In this document: piece after piece, positions 1 to 7,999 of the stretch
How positions within the stretch are numbered: the stretch's first letter is position 1
Layout: every line of letters starts with the position of its first letter
From: Prevotella illustrans
Lineage (GTDB): Bacteria; Bacteroidota; Bacteroidia; Bacteroidales; Bacteroidaceae
Assembly (NCBI RefSeq): GCF_017426725.1
Contig: NZ_JAERMS010000008.1
Coordinates: 1 to 64,000 of the forward strand
Direction of reading: 5' to 3'
Length of the DNA stretch: 64,000 bases
Position numbers and translations under genes: made by a program
The notes under the pieces: generated by a model
Databases searched by the model: none
What the model was told of the DNA's origin: nothing
The model's input: the letters and a program-made list of their open reading frames with translations, nothing else

Positions 1-55
1 TGAGGATTTTAGCCCTTAACTTTTATATAACAAAAATGTTTACCGGACAGCAATA
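1..55. mobile_element. Right end of an insertion sequence or MITE, cut by the window edge
   Basis: Bases 38-55 read GTTTACCGGACAGCAATA. Their reverse complement is a terminal repeat that agrees with both ends of the 351-bp element at 48730-49080, whose boundaries are fixed by a target duplication. The element therefore ends at 55 and extends to the left out of view. If the duplication is again 9 bp, its right copy is CTTTTCAAT at 56-64. The opening TGA could be a transposase stop codon, but this cannot be tested here. Confidence 0.6.
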
Positions 56-96
56 CTTTTCAATGCTTCTCTAATGACCGATTTGGGTTTAAATGA

Positions 97-130
97 TTAG
101 CCCCGAAGACCATAGAATCTTCGGGGCTAA
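97..130 (-). terminator. Hairpin terminator downstream of manA
   Basis: A 13-bp inverted repeat (TTAGCCCCGAAGA paired with TCTTCGGGGCTAA, 8-base loop) lies about 50 bp after the manA stop codon. It is GC-rich at its centre and matches a factor-independent terminator for the leftward transcript, although the T-run after it is weak. Confidence 0.65.
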
Positions 131-181
131 TGTATGATAGTGTTTGGTTTCCTTTTCGGTTTTCTTCTTTCGGGGAATATT

Positions 182-1144
182 CTACACGTAAGTTTCTAAG
201 AATTTTACGGTTCCTTCCACCTTCAACGACTGTGTTGTGGCGGGAATCAGAATCGTTTCGCCCACCTTGAGCGACGTTTCGTTCCCCTCGTTGTCTTTGA
301 TTGTGCCTTCGCCCTTAATGCCAATGAGAATCACGAAACTATCTAATTCGCTGTAATCGAGTGTCATCGGCTCGTCTAAATCATAGACGGCCGTATTGAA
401 ATAGGGGCAGTTGACGAGATTCACGCCTTCGTTTTTCTTGGGCGTATATTCCGTGCGATAATCCTTTTCCACGTTATAATTGATACATTCCGAGGCTTCT
501 TGGGTATGTAGCTGGCGATAGTTGCCGTCCTTATCCTTGCGTTTGAAGTCGTAGATGCGGTAAGTAACATCGCTCGTTTGCTGTATTTCGGCTAAGAAAC
601 AGCCTGTTCCGATGGCGTGGATACGGCCCGCCGGCAGGAAGAAACAGTCGTCTGCTTTTACCTTATACTGTGCCAAAGCGTCGCAAATGGTGTCGTTTTC
701 TACCATTTCCTTGTATTGTTCGGGCGTAATCTGCATTTTCAGACCGCTGTAGAGTTTGGCATCGGCGTCAGAGTCCATGATATACCACATCTCGGTCTTG
801 CCGCGTTCCTTGCCTTGCTGTTTGGCAATCTCGTCGGTAGGATGCACCTGAATGGAAAGATCTTGACGGGCATCGATGAACTTAATGAGCAATGGAAACT
901 CGTTGCCGAAGCGCTTGTAGTTGGCTGTGCCTACGAGTTTATCCTTCAACGTGGCTACAACATCGTTGAGTTTCTGCCCTTTGAATTGGCCGTCGCTGAC
1001 TATTGTTTCGTTATTAGATACACCGGAGATTTCCCAGCTCTCGCCAACGTTTTCTTGGTTGCTGTCCAAATGCTTGAATGGGATAATTTTGTTACCGCCC
1101 CATAAGGTAGATTTTAGCAAAGGATTAAATTTGATGGGTTGCAT
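182..1144 (-). CDS. manA: Mannose-6-phosphate isomerase, class I type
   Basis: This cytoplasmic zinc enzyme interconverts mannose 6-phosphate and fructose 6-phosphate and so feeds GDP-mannose and GDP-fucose synthesis for surface glycans. The 320-residue protein is the short form common in Firmicutes and Bacteroidetes. The N-terminal cupin has the LLIKFIDARQDLSIQVHPTD stretch around residue 86, with the metal-binding Gln-x-His, and later FLPAGRIHAIGTG. The C-terminal part is a second jelly-roll. It lies 49 bp after trkH on the same strand, so it may be read through from the dxs-trkA-trkH operon. The hairpin at 97-130 closes the unit. Confidence 0.93.
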   Translation of the reverse strand: MQPIKFNPLLKSTLWGGNKIIPFKHLDSNQENVGESWEISGVSNNETIVSDGQFKGQKLNDVVATLKDKLVGTANYKRFGNEFPLLIKFIDARQDLSIQVHPTDEIAKQQGKERGKTEMWYIMDSDADAKLYSGLKMQITPEQYKEMVENDTICDALAQYKVKADDCFFLPAGRIHAIGTGCFLAEIQQTSDVTYRIYDFKRKDKDGNYRQLHTQEASECINYNVEKDYRTEYTPKKNEGVNLVNCPYFNTAVYDLDEPMTLDYSELDSFVILIGIKGEGTIKDNEGNETSLKVGETILIPATTQSLKVEGTVKFLETYV

Positions 1145-1193
1145 TTTATATAAGTTTTATATGGATGATATGATGATACATGAATGGATACGA

Positions 1194-2651
1194 CTATCTT
1201 TCTTGCCAGAATGTGGGCGTAAAGATGACGAGGACGGAGAATATTTCCAGACGTCCGATGAGCATGATGATGGAGCAAAACCACTTGATGTAGTCGGGAA
1301 GTTCGGACCAACTCATCGTCGGACCGATTTCAAGGCCCAATGTCGGCCCCACGTTGCCGATGCAACTGAGAATGATTGTGACGGCATTGGTGTTGTCTAT
1401 GCCCGAGGCGATGAGCAGAAACGACGAGATAAGACATATTGTCAGATAGACCGTGAGAAACGCCAGCAGGGTGACACGCTGCTGTTGCGGCACGTTGTTG
1501 CCGTCGATTTTCATCGATAAGACGGCGTTGGGGTGTAGCAGCTGCGTAAACTCGTTCTTGATGTTCTTAAGCAACATGACGCCGCGAATGCTCTTGAAGC
1601 CTCCGCTGGTGCTGCCCGAACAGCCACCGAAGAACATACAGGCGGCCAGTACCACCCAGGTGACGTGTGGCCAAGTGCCGGCGTCGTCGTTGAAAAGGCC
1701 CGTTGTGGTCATGAACGACACCACTTCAAAGCTGGCGCAACGGAAAGCCTTCTCCAAGTCGTAGCTGTTGTGCCACATCAGTTCGAACATGATGAAGAGC
1801 GTAAAGCCGACAGCCATAGTCAGATAGAACTTGAACTCCGTGTTTTTCCATATCGTGAAGGGCTTCAGCTTGATAAACGAGGTGTAAAGAAGCGTGAAGT
1901 TGATGCCTGACAGAAAGCAGAAAAACGTTCCCAAGTATTCGATGAGGGGCGAGTGAAAGAATTCGGTACTGTCGTTGTGGGTCGAAAACCCGCCGGTAGC
2001 GGTCGTTCCCATGGCATAGTTCACACTGTCGAAAAGGCTCATGCCGGCTCCCCAGAACGAAAGCATGCAGGCTATGGTCAGCACCAGATAGACTGTCCAT
2101 ATCCATTTGGCGCTTGTGCTGAGCCTTGGATGCAGTCTTGTCTTCATGGGACCGGTAGCTTCGGCGGCGAACACCCGCACCGAACCTCCTACAAAGGAGG
2201 GCAGAATGGCGATGGTGAAGAATACGATACCCAGTCCGCCAATCCATTGCGTCATCGAACGCCAGAACAGGAGCCCGTGAGGGAGGACTTCCACGTCGTC
2301 GATGATGGTGGCGCCGGTGGTCGTAAAGCCCGACATCGTTTCAAAAAAGGCCGAAGCTACATTCGTGATATAACCGCTGATGAGGAATGGCAGCATACCG
2401 AATACGCTGAACGTGATCCATGAAAACGTCACGACGAGATAGGCGTCGCGTCGCGACATGCTGTTATCGGCATTGCGGCCGAGCAGCTGAAGGGTGAAGC
2501 CGGCTATCATGGTGAATATGACCGTAATAGTAAAGGCCAGCGTATCGTCTTCGCCGTAGTAGAATGCCATGACACAGCAGAACGCCAACAGCAACGCTTC
2601 GATCATCAGCAACGATCCCAGTACCCGATATATCGTTTTCAGATTAATCAT
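1194..2651 (-). CDS. trkH: TrkH-type potassium uptake channel subunit
   Basis: This is the membrane pore of the Trk potassium uptake system. At 485 residues it has normal family length. It is hydrophobic throughout and has repeated pore-loop signatures such as SGFTTTGATI (about residue 107) and TTATGGFSTHN, with further Gly-rich loops TTTGLFND and GNVGPTLG. These are the four selectivity loops expected of TrkH. The start codon overlaps the trkA stop codon (TAATG), so the pair is translationally coupled. The regulatory subunit is encoded directly upstream. Confidence 0.95.
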   Translation of the reverse strand: MINLKTIYRVLGSLLMIEALLLAFCCVMAFYYGEDDTLAFTITVIFTMIAGFTLQLLGRNADNSMSRRDAYLVVTFSWITFSVFGMLPFLISGYITNVASAFFETMSGFTTTGATIIDDVEVLPHGLLFWRSMTQWIGGLGIVFFTIAILPSFVGGSVRVFAAEATGPMKTRLHPRLSTSAKWIWTVYLVLTIACMLSFWGAGMSLFDSVNYAMGTTATGGFSTHNDSTEFFHSPLIEYLGTFFCFLSGINFTLLYTSFIKLKPFTIWKNTEFKFYLTMAVGFTLFIMFELMWHNSYDLEKAFRCASFEVVSFMTTTGLFNDDAGTWPHVTWVVLAACMFFGGCSGSTSGGFKSIRGVMLLKNIKNEFTQLLHPNAVLSMKIDGNNVPQQQRVTLLAFLTVYLTICLISSFLLIASGIDNTNAVTIILSCIGNVGPTLGLEIGPTMSWSELPDYIKWFCSIIMLIGRLEIFSVLVIFTPTFWQER

Positions 2652-3994
2652 TAGTTGAACAGATTTTCAATCTTTTTCATGTTGACGTTGTGGCAGAATA
2701 CCATCACGGAGTCGCCCGCTTCGATTCGCGTGTTACCCGAGATAAGGACTCCTTCGCCGTTGCGCACCAGACCGCCAAGGGTGACACCGTAGGGCAATCC
2801 CAGGTCTTTCACGGGTTTGGTTGTCACCTTGGCGCCTTCCGAGGGGATAAATTCGGCCACGTCGGCATTGGCATTCATGAGAAACCGCACGTTCTGCACA
2901 TTGGCGTCGAGCATCATCTGGTAGATATGGCTGGCCGCAATGGCTTTCTTGTTGATGATCGTGCCGATGTCAAGGCTCTCGGCCATGCTTACGTAGTCCA
3001 TGTTCTCAACCATGGCCACGGTCTTCCTTACTCCTAACCGCTTAGCCGTGAGACAAGCCAGAATATTGGTTTCAGCATTGCCTGTCAGGGCGACGAAAGC
3101 CTGTGTGTTCTTGATACCCTCTTCGGTGAGCAACGCGATGTCGCGGCCGTCACCGTTGATGACCATGGCCTGCTTCTCGTTGAGCAATTCGTTGAGATGT
3201 TCGCAGCGTTTGTCGTCGATTTCAATAATCTTCACGTCCATATATTCGGGCATGGTCTTCACGGCGCGCACAGCCGTGCGGCCGCCCCCCATCACCATGA
3301 CGTTTTTCACGTCGACATAGTGCTCCTTGCCCACAATCTTTCGGATATAGGGAATGTATTGGCGCGTGGTCATGAAATAAGCTAAATCGTAAAGTTTCAG
3401 CTCGTCGTTACCGTTTGGGATAATGGTTTCGTCGCCCCGTTTGATAGCCACTACGTGGTAGGGATCGTTGGGACCACTGATGTTCTTGAGCGGTTCGTTG
3501 AGAATCTCACTGGTTTCGCGCAGTTTGATACCCAACATGACCAAGGCGCCGCCGTGCACATCCCATCGCTGGCGTACCCAACTCATCTTGAGACCGTTGT
3601 TGATGTCTTTGGCTGCCAGCATTTCGGGGTAGATCAATGACGTGACACCGAGTGTGCGGAAAAACTGTTCCAGTTCCGGTTGTGTATATTCAAAGTTGTC
3701 GATCTTGGCCACCGTTTTCTTGGCTCCCAAAGCCTTGGCCAACGTGCAGCTGGTCATGTTGCGACTCTCATCGGGCGTAACGGCAATAAACAGGTCGCTT
3801 TTCTCAACCCCCGCGTCACGCAAAGACGTGATACTGGTGCAGGAGGCACACAGTGTCATGAGGTCGAGATCAGCTCCGAGCTGTTCCAAGCGGTCGCTGC
3901 TGTCGTCCATCAGAATGATGTCGTTGTTGTTGCGCGAAAGCAGTTGGGCCAAATAAGTTCCGATGGCGTAGGCACCGGCTATGATAATCTTCAT
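2651..3994 (-). CDS. trkA: TrkA, NAD-binding regulatory subunit of potassium uptake
   Basis: This is the peripheral cytoplasmic gating subunit of the Trk potassium transporter. Its 447 residues show the full duplicated form: RCK/TrkA-N Rossmann domain 1 ([17 protein letters not shown]), a TrkA-C domain near 150-220, a second Rossmann domain ([15 protein letters not shown], about 232) and a second TrkA-C domain at the end. The first glycine motif reads GAYAIG where GxGxxG is usual. Its start overlaps the end of dxs by four bases (ATGA) and its stop overlaps trkH. Confidence 0.95.
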   Translation of the reverse strand: MKIIIAGAYAIGTYLAQLLSRNNNDIILMDDSSDRLEQLGADLDLMTLCASCTSITSLRDAGVEKSDLFIAVTPDESRNMTSCTLAKALGAKKTVAKIDNFEYTQPELEQFFRTLGVTSLIYPEMLAAKDINNGLKMSWVRQRWDVHGGALVMLGIKLRETSEILNEPLKNISGPNDPYHVVAIKRGDETIIPNGNDELKLYDLAYFMTTRQYIPYIRKIVGKEHYVDVKNVMVMGGGRTAVRAVKTMPEYMDVKIIEIDDKRCEHLNELLNEKQAMVINGDGRDIALLTEEGIKNTQAFVALTGNAETNILACLTAKRLGVRKTVAMVENMDYVSMAESLDIGTIINKKAIAASHIYQMMLDANVQNVRFLMNANADVAEFIPSEGAKVTTKPVKDLGLPYGVTLGGLVRNGEGVLISGNTRIEAGDSVMVFCHNVNMKKIENLFN

Positions 3995-5919
3995 TTTAAA
4001 AGTTGTTTAATACTGTCCTTGTCGTAACCACAGATCTGTTTCAGCTGCTCAATGGTTCCGTGTTCAATAAAGCGGTCGGGCATGCCCACACGAGTTATCT
4101 TCGGCGTGAAGCCGTGATCGTTCATCCATTCCAAGACGGCCGTACCCATGCCACCGTTTCGTGCGCCGTCTTCAATGGTAATGATACGGCTGAATTTCCG
4201 GCCGATTTCATACAGCATGTCCTCGTCGAGCGGCTTCAGAAAGCGCATGTCGTAGTGGGCTATCTTGAGTGTCGGCTGTTGGGTGACAGGCGATGAGGGC
4301 CGGCTTTGTAGCTCATCGATGAAGTTTCCCACTTCGACACCGATCGGACCGATGGTCAGCACGGCCACATCGCTACCGTCACGTAGCTTCCGCCCCTTGC
4401 CGATTTCCACTTCTTCCAACGGACATCGCCAGTCGACGAGTGATCCCCGGCCCCGTGGATAGCGAATCACGAACGTGCCTTTGCCGGGCAACTGAGCCGT
4501 GTACATCAGTTTACGCATTTCGTGCTCGTCCATCGGACTGGCAATCGTGAGGTTGGGAATGGGCCGCAGGGCTGCCATATCAAACATACCATGGTGGGTA
4601 GGGCCGTCGGGACCTACCAGTCCGGCACGGTCGAGACAGATGACGACAGGCAGGCTGAGGATGGCCAGGTCGTGGATGATATTGTCATAGGCCCGCTGCG
4701 AAAAGGCACTGTAGATGTTGCAGAAAGGCATCATGCCGTCTTTGGCCATGCCCCCCGAAAAGGTGACGGCGTGGCCCTCGGCGATACCGACGTCGAAGAC
4801 ACGTCCCGGCATTTCTTTCATCATGATACTCATGGAACATCCCGTAGGCATGGCCGGCGTCACACCCACGATACGGGGATTCTGCCGGGCCAGTTCCAAT
4901 AGCGTATGGCCGAAGACATCCTGAAATTTAGGTGGCATGTTGTCGGTATTCTGTACCTTGCGCAGCCCTGTCACGGGATCGAACATACCCGGAGCGTGCC
5001 ATACCGTGGCCTGTCGTTCGGCCGGTTTATAGCCCTTCCCTTTGGTTGTATGCAGATGAAGCAGCTTGGGACCTTTCATATCTTTCAGCTGATTGAGTAC
5101 CCGCACGATATTTTTTACGTCGTGGCCGTCGAAAGGTCCGAAGTAACGGATATTCAAGCCCTCGAAGATATTCTGCTGATGGCTGAGCGCGCTCTTCAAA
5201 GCGTTGCTCAGACGGATGAGCCCCTTGCGTCGGTCATCGTTGAGATAGCCTTTGCTATGTAGCCATCGGCTGGCCTTGAAGCGCAGTTTATTATAGGTGG
5301 CGTTGGTGTCGAGATTCAGCAGATACTGCTCCATGCCACCCACGGCACGGTCGATCGACATGTCGTTGTCGTTGAGAATAATGAGCAGGTTGTTAGGCGT
5401 ACTCGAAACGTTGTTGAGTCCTTCAAATGCCAAACCTCCACTCATAGCACCATCGCCAATCACGGCTACCACATGGCGGTTGGCCGCGGACGGGTCGTCA
5501 GTGGCTTGTTGCTCGGCGGCAACGGCCATTCCGAGCGCCGCCGATATGGAGTTGCTGGCATGTCCGCAGGTAAACGTGTCGTATTCGCTTTCGGTAGGCG
5601 TGGGGAAAGGGGCGATTCCACGGAATTTACGGTTCGTACCGAACTGCTCACGGCGCCCTGTCAATATCTTGTGTCCATAGGCCTGGTGCCCCACGTCCCA
5701 CACGATACGGTCGGAAGGGGTGTTAAACACGTAGTGCAAAGCTACGGTAATCTCTATTACTCCCAATGAAGACGCGAAATGACCGGGATTGACGCTGACC
5801 TCCTGAATGATATTCTCACGAAGTTCCCTGCAAACTTCGGGCAGTTGTTCAGTCGTAAATTTCCGTAAATCGGATGGATATTTTATCTTGTTCAGTAGCT
5901 TAAATTCCTTGGGATCCAT
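3991..5919 (-). CDS. dxs: 1-deoxy-D-xylulose-5-phosphate synthase
   Basis: Dxs condenses pyruvate with glyceraldehyde 3-phosphate, using thiamine diphosphate, in the first step of the MEP isoprenoid pathway. The 642-residue protein has normal length. Visible landmarks are [16 protein letters not shown] near residue 75, the ThDP site [18 protein letters not shown] near 153, and the transketolase pyrimidine-domain motif [15 protein letters not shown] near 433. It is the first gene of an operon with trkA and trkH, an unusual partner choice. The leader of about 115 nt upstream can fold (see 5945-6016). Confidence 0.96.
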   Translation of the reverse strand: MDPKEFKLLNKIKYPSDLRKFTTEQLPEVCRELRENIIQEVSVNPGHFASSLGVIEITVALHYVFNTPSDRIVWDVGHQAYGHKILTGRREQFGTNRKFRGIAPFPTPTESEYDTFTCGHASNSISAALGMAVAAEQQATDDPSAANRHVVAVIGDGAMSGGLAFEGLNNVSSTPNNLLIILNDNDMSIDRAVGGMEQYLLNLDTNATYNKLRFKASRWLHSKGYLNDDRRKGLIRLSNALKSALSHQQNIFEGLNIRYFGPFDGHDVKNIVRVLNQLKDMKGPKLLHLHTTKGKGYKPAERQATVWHAPGMFDPVTGLRKVQNTDNMPPKFQDVFGHTLLELARQNPRIVGVTPAMPTGCSMSIMMKEMPGRVFDVGIAEGHAVTFSGGMAKDGMMPFCNIYSAFSQRAYDNIIHDLAILSLPVVICLDRAGLVGPDGPTHHGMFDMAALRPIPNLTIASPMDEHEMRKLMYTAQLPGKGTFVIRYPRGRGSLVDWRCPLEEVEIGKGRKLRDGSDVAVLTIGPIGVEVGNFIDELQSRPSSPVTQQPTLKIAHYDMRFLKPLDEDMLYEIGRKFSRIITIEDGARNGGMGTAVLEWMNDHGFTPKITRVGMPDRFIEHGTIEQLKQICGYDKDSIKQLLK

Positions 5920-5944
5920 CTGTGTTTATTTGTCTAAAGTATAA

Positions 5945-6016
5945 TAAGCCGCAGGTAAACGGTTGCCGTGAGGCGATGGCTCAGACCCTGTCTCGCGGGC
6001 AAATGGCAGCAACCGG
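5945..6016 (-). promoter_or_regulatory. Candidate structured leader of the dxs mRNA
   Basis: In the minus-strand transcript, CGGTTGC pairs with GCAACCG and closes a domain. Inside it, GCGA pairs with TCGC and a small AGAC/GTCT hairpin sits within that, giving a nested multi-stem fold between the promoter and the start codon. It is not recognised as TPP, SAM-I or cobalamin, although GGCAACC and CTGAG are phrases seen in riboswitches. Function is unknown; attenuation or ligand sensing is a guess. Confidence 0.35.
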
Positions 6017-6036
6017 AGTTACGTCTTATATTCATG

Positions 6037-6044
6037 CAAAGATA
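6037..6044 (-). promoter_or_regulatory. Bacteroidetes -7 box for the dxs-trkA-trkH operon
   Basis: Read on the minus strand this is TATCTTTG, an exact fit to TAnnTTTG. A clear -33 TTTG at the usual distance is not obvious; TTTAG occurs slightly closer. It implies a leader of about 110 nt before dxs. Confidence 0.55.
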
Positions 6045-6137
6045 ATAAAAAAGCACTAAAGAAAGAATATATGGCTGAAAAAAAGAGAAGGCATGGGCGT
6101 GACGACCGTGAAAGGCTGTTTGGATGATTCGGAAGAA

Positions 6138-6540
6138 CTTTTACAAAAGGCATCAAAAAACTTGACTTGTAGCCGAACGATTTACTTTTGGTTGGAAATA
6201 ACGCAAGGAAATGCGATTTTGCAAACGTCTGTGAGTCAGTGTGTTATGTTTTTGACAGTCCGATTCACGCGTTTTTGGTCGCTTATTGTATATGCTTTGA
6301 GCCTCCAATCGCGGCCCTTTTAGCGTGTAAAAGCAGCCCTTTGACGCGCTAAAAGCAGTGCTTTGACCGACTAAAAGGGCTGCTTTTGCATTGTCAAAGC
6401 ACTGCTTTCGCGATTTTATCGTCCGCCAATCGTCATTTCAAAGCCCATCAACCCTCATTTCAATTCCAGATGACCAAATTGAAAAGGTCGTTTTCGCGTG
6501 ATAAAAAAATTACATTTCCACCTCCATGACATGCGGCCGG
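6138..6540 (+). repeat. Intergenic repeat element, copy A
   Basis: This is copy A of an element also found at 24899-25150, 40612-41003 (inverted) and 59503-59870. Its right 200 bp are nearly identical to copy C. Core structure: arm b AAAGCAGTGCTTTGAC (6352-6367) is perfectly complementary to b' (6393-6408), and arm a AAAAGCAGCCCTTT (6329-6342) to a' (6374-6387). The order a-b-a'-b' allows two exclusive hairpins or a pseudoknot. It fills the spacer between dxs and hsp20. No open reading frame in it is convincing. Confidence 0.8.
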
Positions 6541-6663
6541 CTAAAGTCAGAAAGTTGGAAAATAAAAAAAAGCCGGCAGACAAACCTATGGTTTGCTTGC
6601 CGGTTTCGTGACTATCGACTCGTTATCTCGTCAACTTATTCACCCGTCAACCGGGCTGTCGGC

Positions 6664-7089
6664 CTACTCGATCGCGATCGCGCGTTGCACTTTCACCTTT
6701 TGCTCATCCACCTTTGGCAGGTTGATGATCAACACGCCATTCTCCACTTTGGCCGCAATCTTCTCTTTGTCTACGTCGTCGGGCAGGATAAGCGTCTGCT
6801 CGTATTTCGTATAGCTGAACTCACGACGCAGATAGTGGTATTGCTTGTTGCTTTCCTGCTCATCCTCCTTGCGCTCCAACTTGAGCGTAAGATTGCCTTC
6901 ATCATTGATATTCACCATGAAGTCCTCCTTGCCGGCGCCCGGAGCAGCCAATTCTACCACATAAGCCCGCGGTGTCTCTTTTACGTTGATAGCCGGTGCC
7001 GTGGCATTGGCCCGCGGCATATAATCGCTTTTAAAGAAATCATTGAACGCTTTTGAAATCCAATCATTCGTGTACATTACCGGTGTCAT
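6664..7089 (-). CDS. Small heat-shock protein, Hsp20/alpha-crystallin family
   Basis: This is an ATP-independent chaperone that holds unfolding proteins in the cytoplasm. The 141-residue protein carries an alpha-crystallin domain over roughly residues 35-140, with the signature GVLIINLPKVDE near its end and AYVVELAAPGAGKEDFMVNI at its front. An in-frame ATG exists at 7095, but AGGAGG at 7097-7102 would leave almost no spacing to it. It sits 8 bases before the ATG at 7089, which is chosen. A Shine-Dalgarno this strong is rare in Bacteroidetes. The 5' leader has a hairpin and an inverted repeat that may serve in heat control. Confidence 0.92.
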   Translation of the reverse strand: MTPVMYTNDWISKAFNDFFKSDYMPRANATAPAINVKETPRAYVVELAAPGAGKEDFMVNINDEGNLTLKLERKEDEQESNKQYHYLRREFSYTKYEQTLILPDDVDKEKIAAKVENGVLIINLPKVDEQKVKVQRAIAIE

Positions 7090-7096
7090 AATCATT

Positions 7097-7102
7097 ACCT
7101 CC
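7097..7102 (-). promoter_or_regulatory. Strong Shine-Dalgarno sequence of hsp20
   Basis: On the minus strand this reads AGGAGG followed by TAATGATT and ATG. It decides the start at 7089 over the ATG at 7095. Most genes in this window lack such a site. Confidence 0.7.
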
Positions 7103-7135
7103 TGTTTATTTAAAAATTTGTTTTATTTTATCTTG

Positions 7136-7160
7136 TCGTAGCGCTTCTATCACGCTACGA
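7136..7160 (-). promoter_or_regulatory. Hairpin in the hsp20 leader
   Basis: An 8-bp perfect stem (TCGTAGCG / CGCTACGA) with a 9-base loop lies about 45 bases before the start codon in the presumed leader. It does not cover the Shine-Dalgarno sequence, so it is not a simple thermometer. A role in mRNA stability is possible. Confidence 0.4.
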
Positions 7161-7198
7161 TCTTTAAAAGGCAACATACATACCAGCATTATTTTGCG

Positions 7199-7232
7199 TG
7201 TCATTTTGGCAAAAACAACAGACAAAATGGCA
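7199..7232. promoter_or_regulatory. Inverted repeat, possible operator between hsp20 and the capsule locus
   Basis: TGTCATTTTG (7199-7208) and CAAAATGGCA (7223-7232) form a 10-bp inverted repeat with one mismatch and a 14-base spacer. It lies in the divergent spacer and upstream of both transcripts, so a dimeric regulator could bind there. It does not resemble the CIRCE heat-shock operator. Confidence 0.35.
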
Positions 7233-7348
7233 TAAACAAGCGATTTATAACGCTTACAAAACCCGATTATAAAGAAAATTTAGTACTTTTACAACAATCT
7301 ACCACAGATTGAGTTATATATATAGCTTCAAGGCTAAAAAGTAGAAAA

Positions 7349-7978
7349 ATGGACACCCAAAGCATAACTTCAACAAGCGACGGCATGGGCCCCACAGAAC
7401 TGGCCATCAAACGTCTGATCGACGTATTATTGGCCGCAACGGGCTTGGTATTGCTGCTTCCGGCGTTCATCATCATCACGGTGCTCCTGCAATGTCAGCA
7501 CAACGGTCCTATCTTTTTCCGACAGAAGCGCGTCGGCTATCACGGTAAGTCTTTCACGATTTACAAGTTTCGCACGATGAGCAGTGAGATAGAAGAGCAA
7601 GGGCCGCAACTGATAGCAAAGTGCGACGGTAACAGTTCAACCCGTCTGGAGCGATTTCTGCGGAGCCATCACCTCGACGAACTGCCCCAGCTGTGGAACG
7701 TGCTGCGGGGAGACATGTCGTTTGTGGGTCCGCGTCCCGAACGACAGTATTTCATCCGCCAAATTCTGGCTGTGGACAAGCGTTACGAGCAAATCTACCG
7801 AATGCGCCCCGGCATTACGTCGGAGGCCTCGCTCTATAACGGCTATACCGACAGTTTGGAGAAGATGATACGCCGCATGAAGATGGACTTAGCCTATCTG
7901 CAGCGCCGCAGCCTGTGGCTCGATTTGGAAATACTGGTAAAGACAGTAGCAACACTCATTCAAGGAAAGAAAATCTGA
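7349..7978 (+). CDS. Priming sugar-phosphate transferase (polyprenyl-phosphate glycosyl-1-phosphate transferase, small PglC/WcaJ type)
   Basis: This enzyme starts capsule or exopolysaccharide repeat-unit assembly by moving a sugar 1-phosphate from a nucleotide sugar to undecaprenyl phosphate at the inner membrane. The 209-residue protein is the minimal catalytic form. A single hydrophobic re-entrant helix is at about residues 28-50, followed by FFRQKRVGYHGKSFTIYKFRTM. The catalytic Asp-Glu pair lies in HLDELPQLWNV, then GDMSFVGPRPE. It is the first gene of a rightward run that continues through export, chain-length, polymerase and flippase genes. The sugar it transfers cannot be read from sequence. 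Confidence 0.92.
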   Translation: MDTQSITSTSDGMGPTELAIKRLIDVLLAATGLVLLLPAFIIITVLLQCQHNGPIFFRQKRVGYHGKSFTIYKFRTMSSEIEEQGPQLIAKCDGNSSTRLERFLRSHHLDELPQLWNVLRGDMSFVGPRPERQYFIRQILAVDKRYEQIYRMRPGITSEASLYNGYTDSLEKMIRRMKMDLAYLQRRSLWLDLEILVKTVATLIQGKKI

Positions 7979-7999
7979 CAGAAAATAACTCTACACAAT

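Noticed and set aside
5945..6016. The dxs leader as a TPP or SAM riboswitch
   Set aside because: Single phrases such as CTGAG and GGCAACC occur, but the remaining conserved cores of these classes are missing. It is kept only as an unassigned structured leader.
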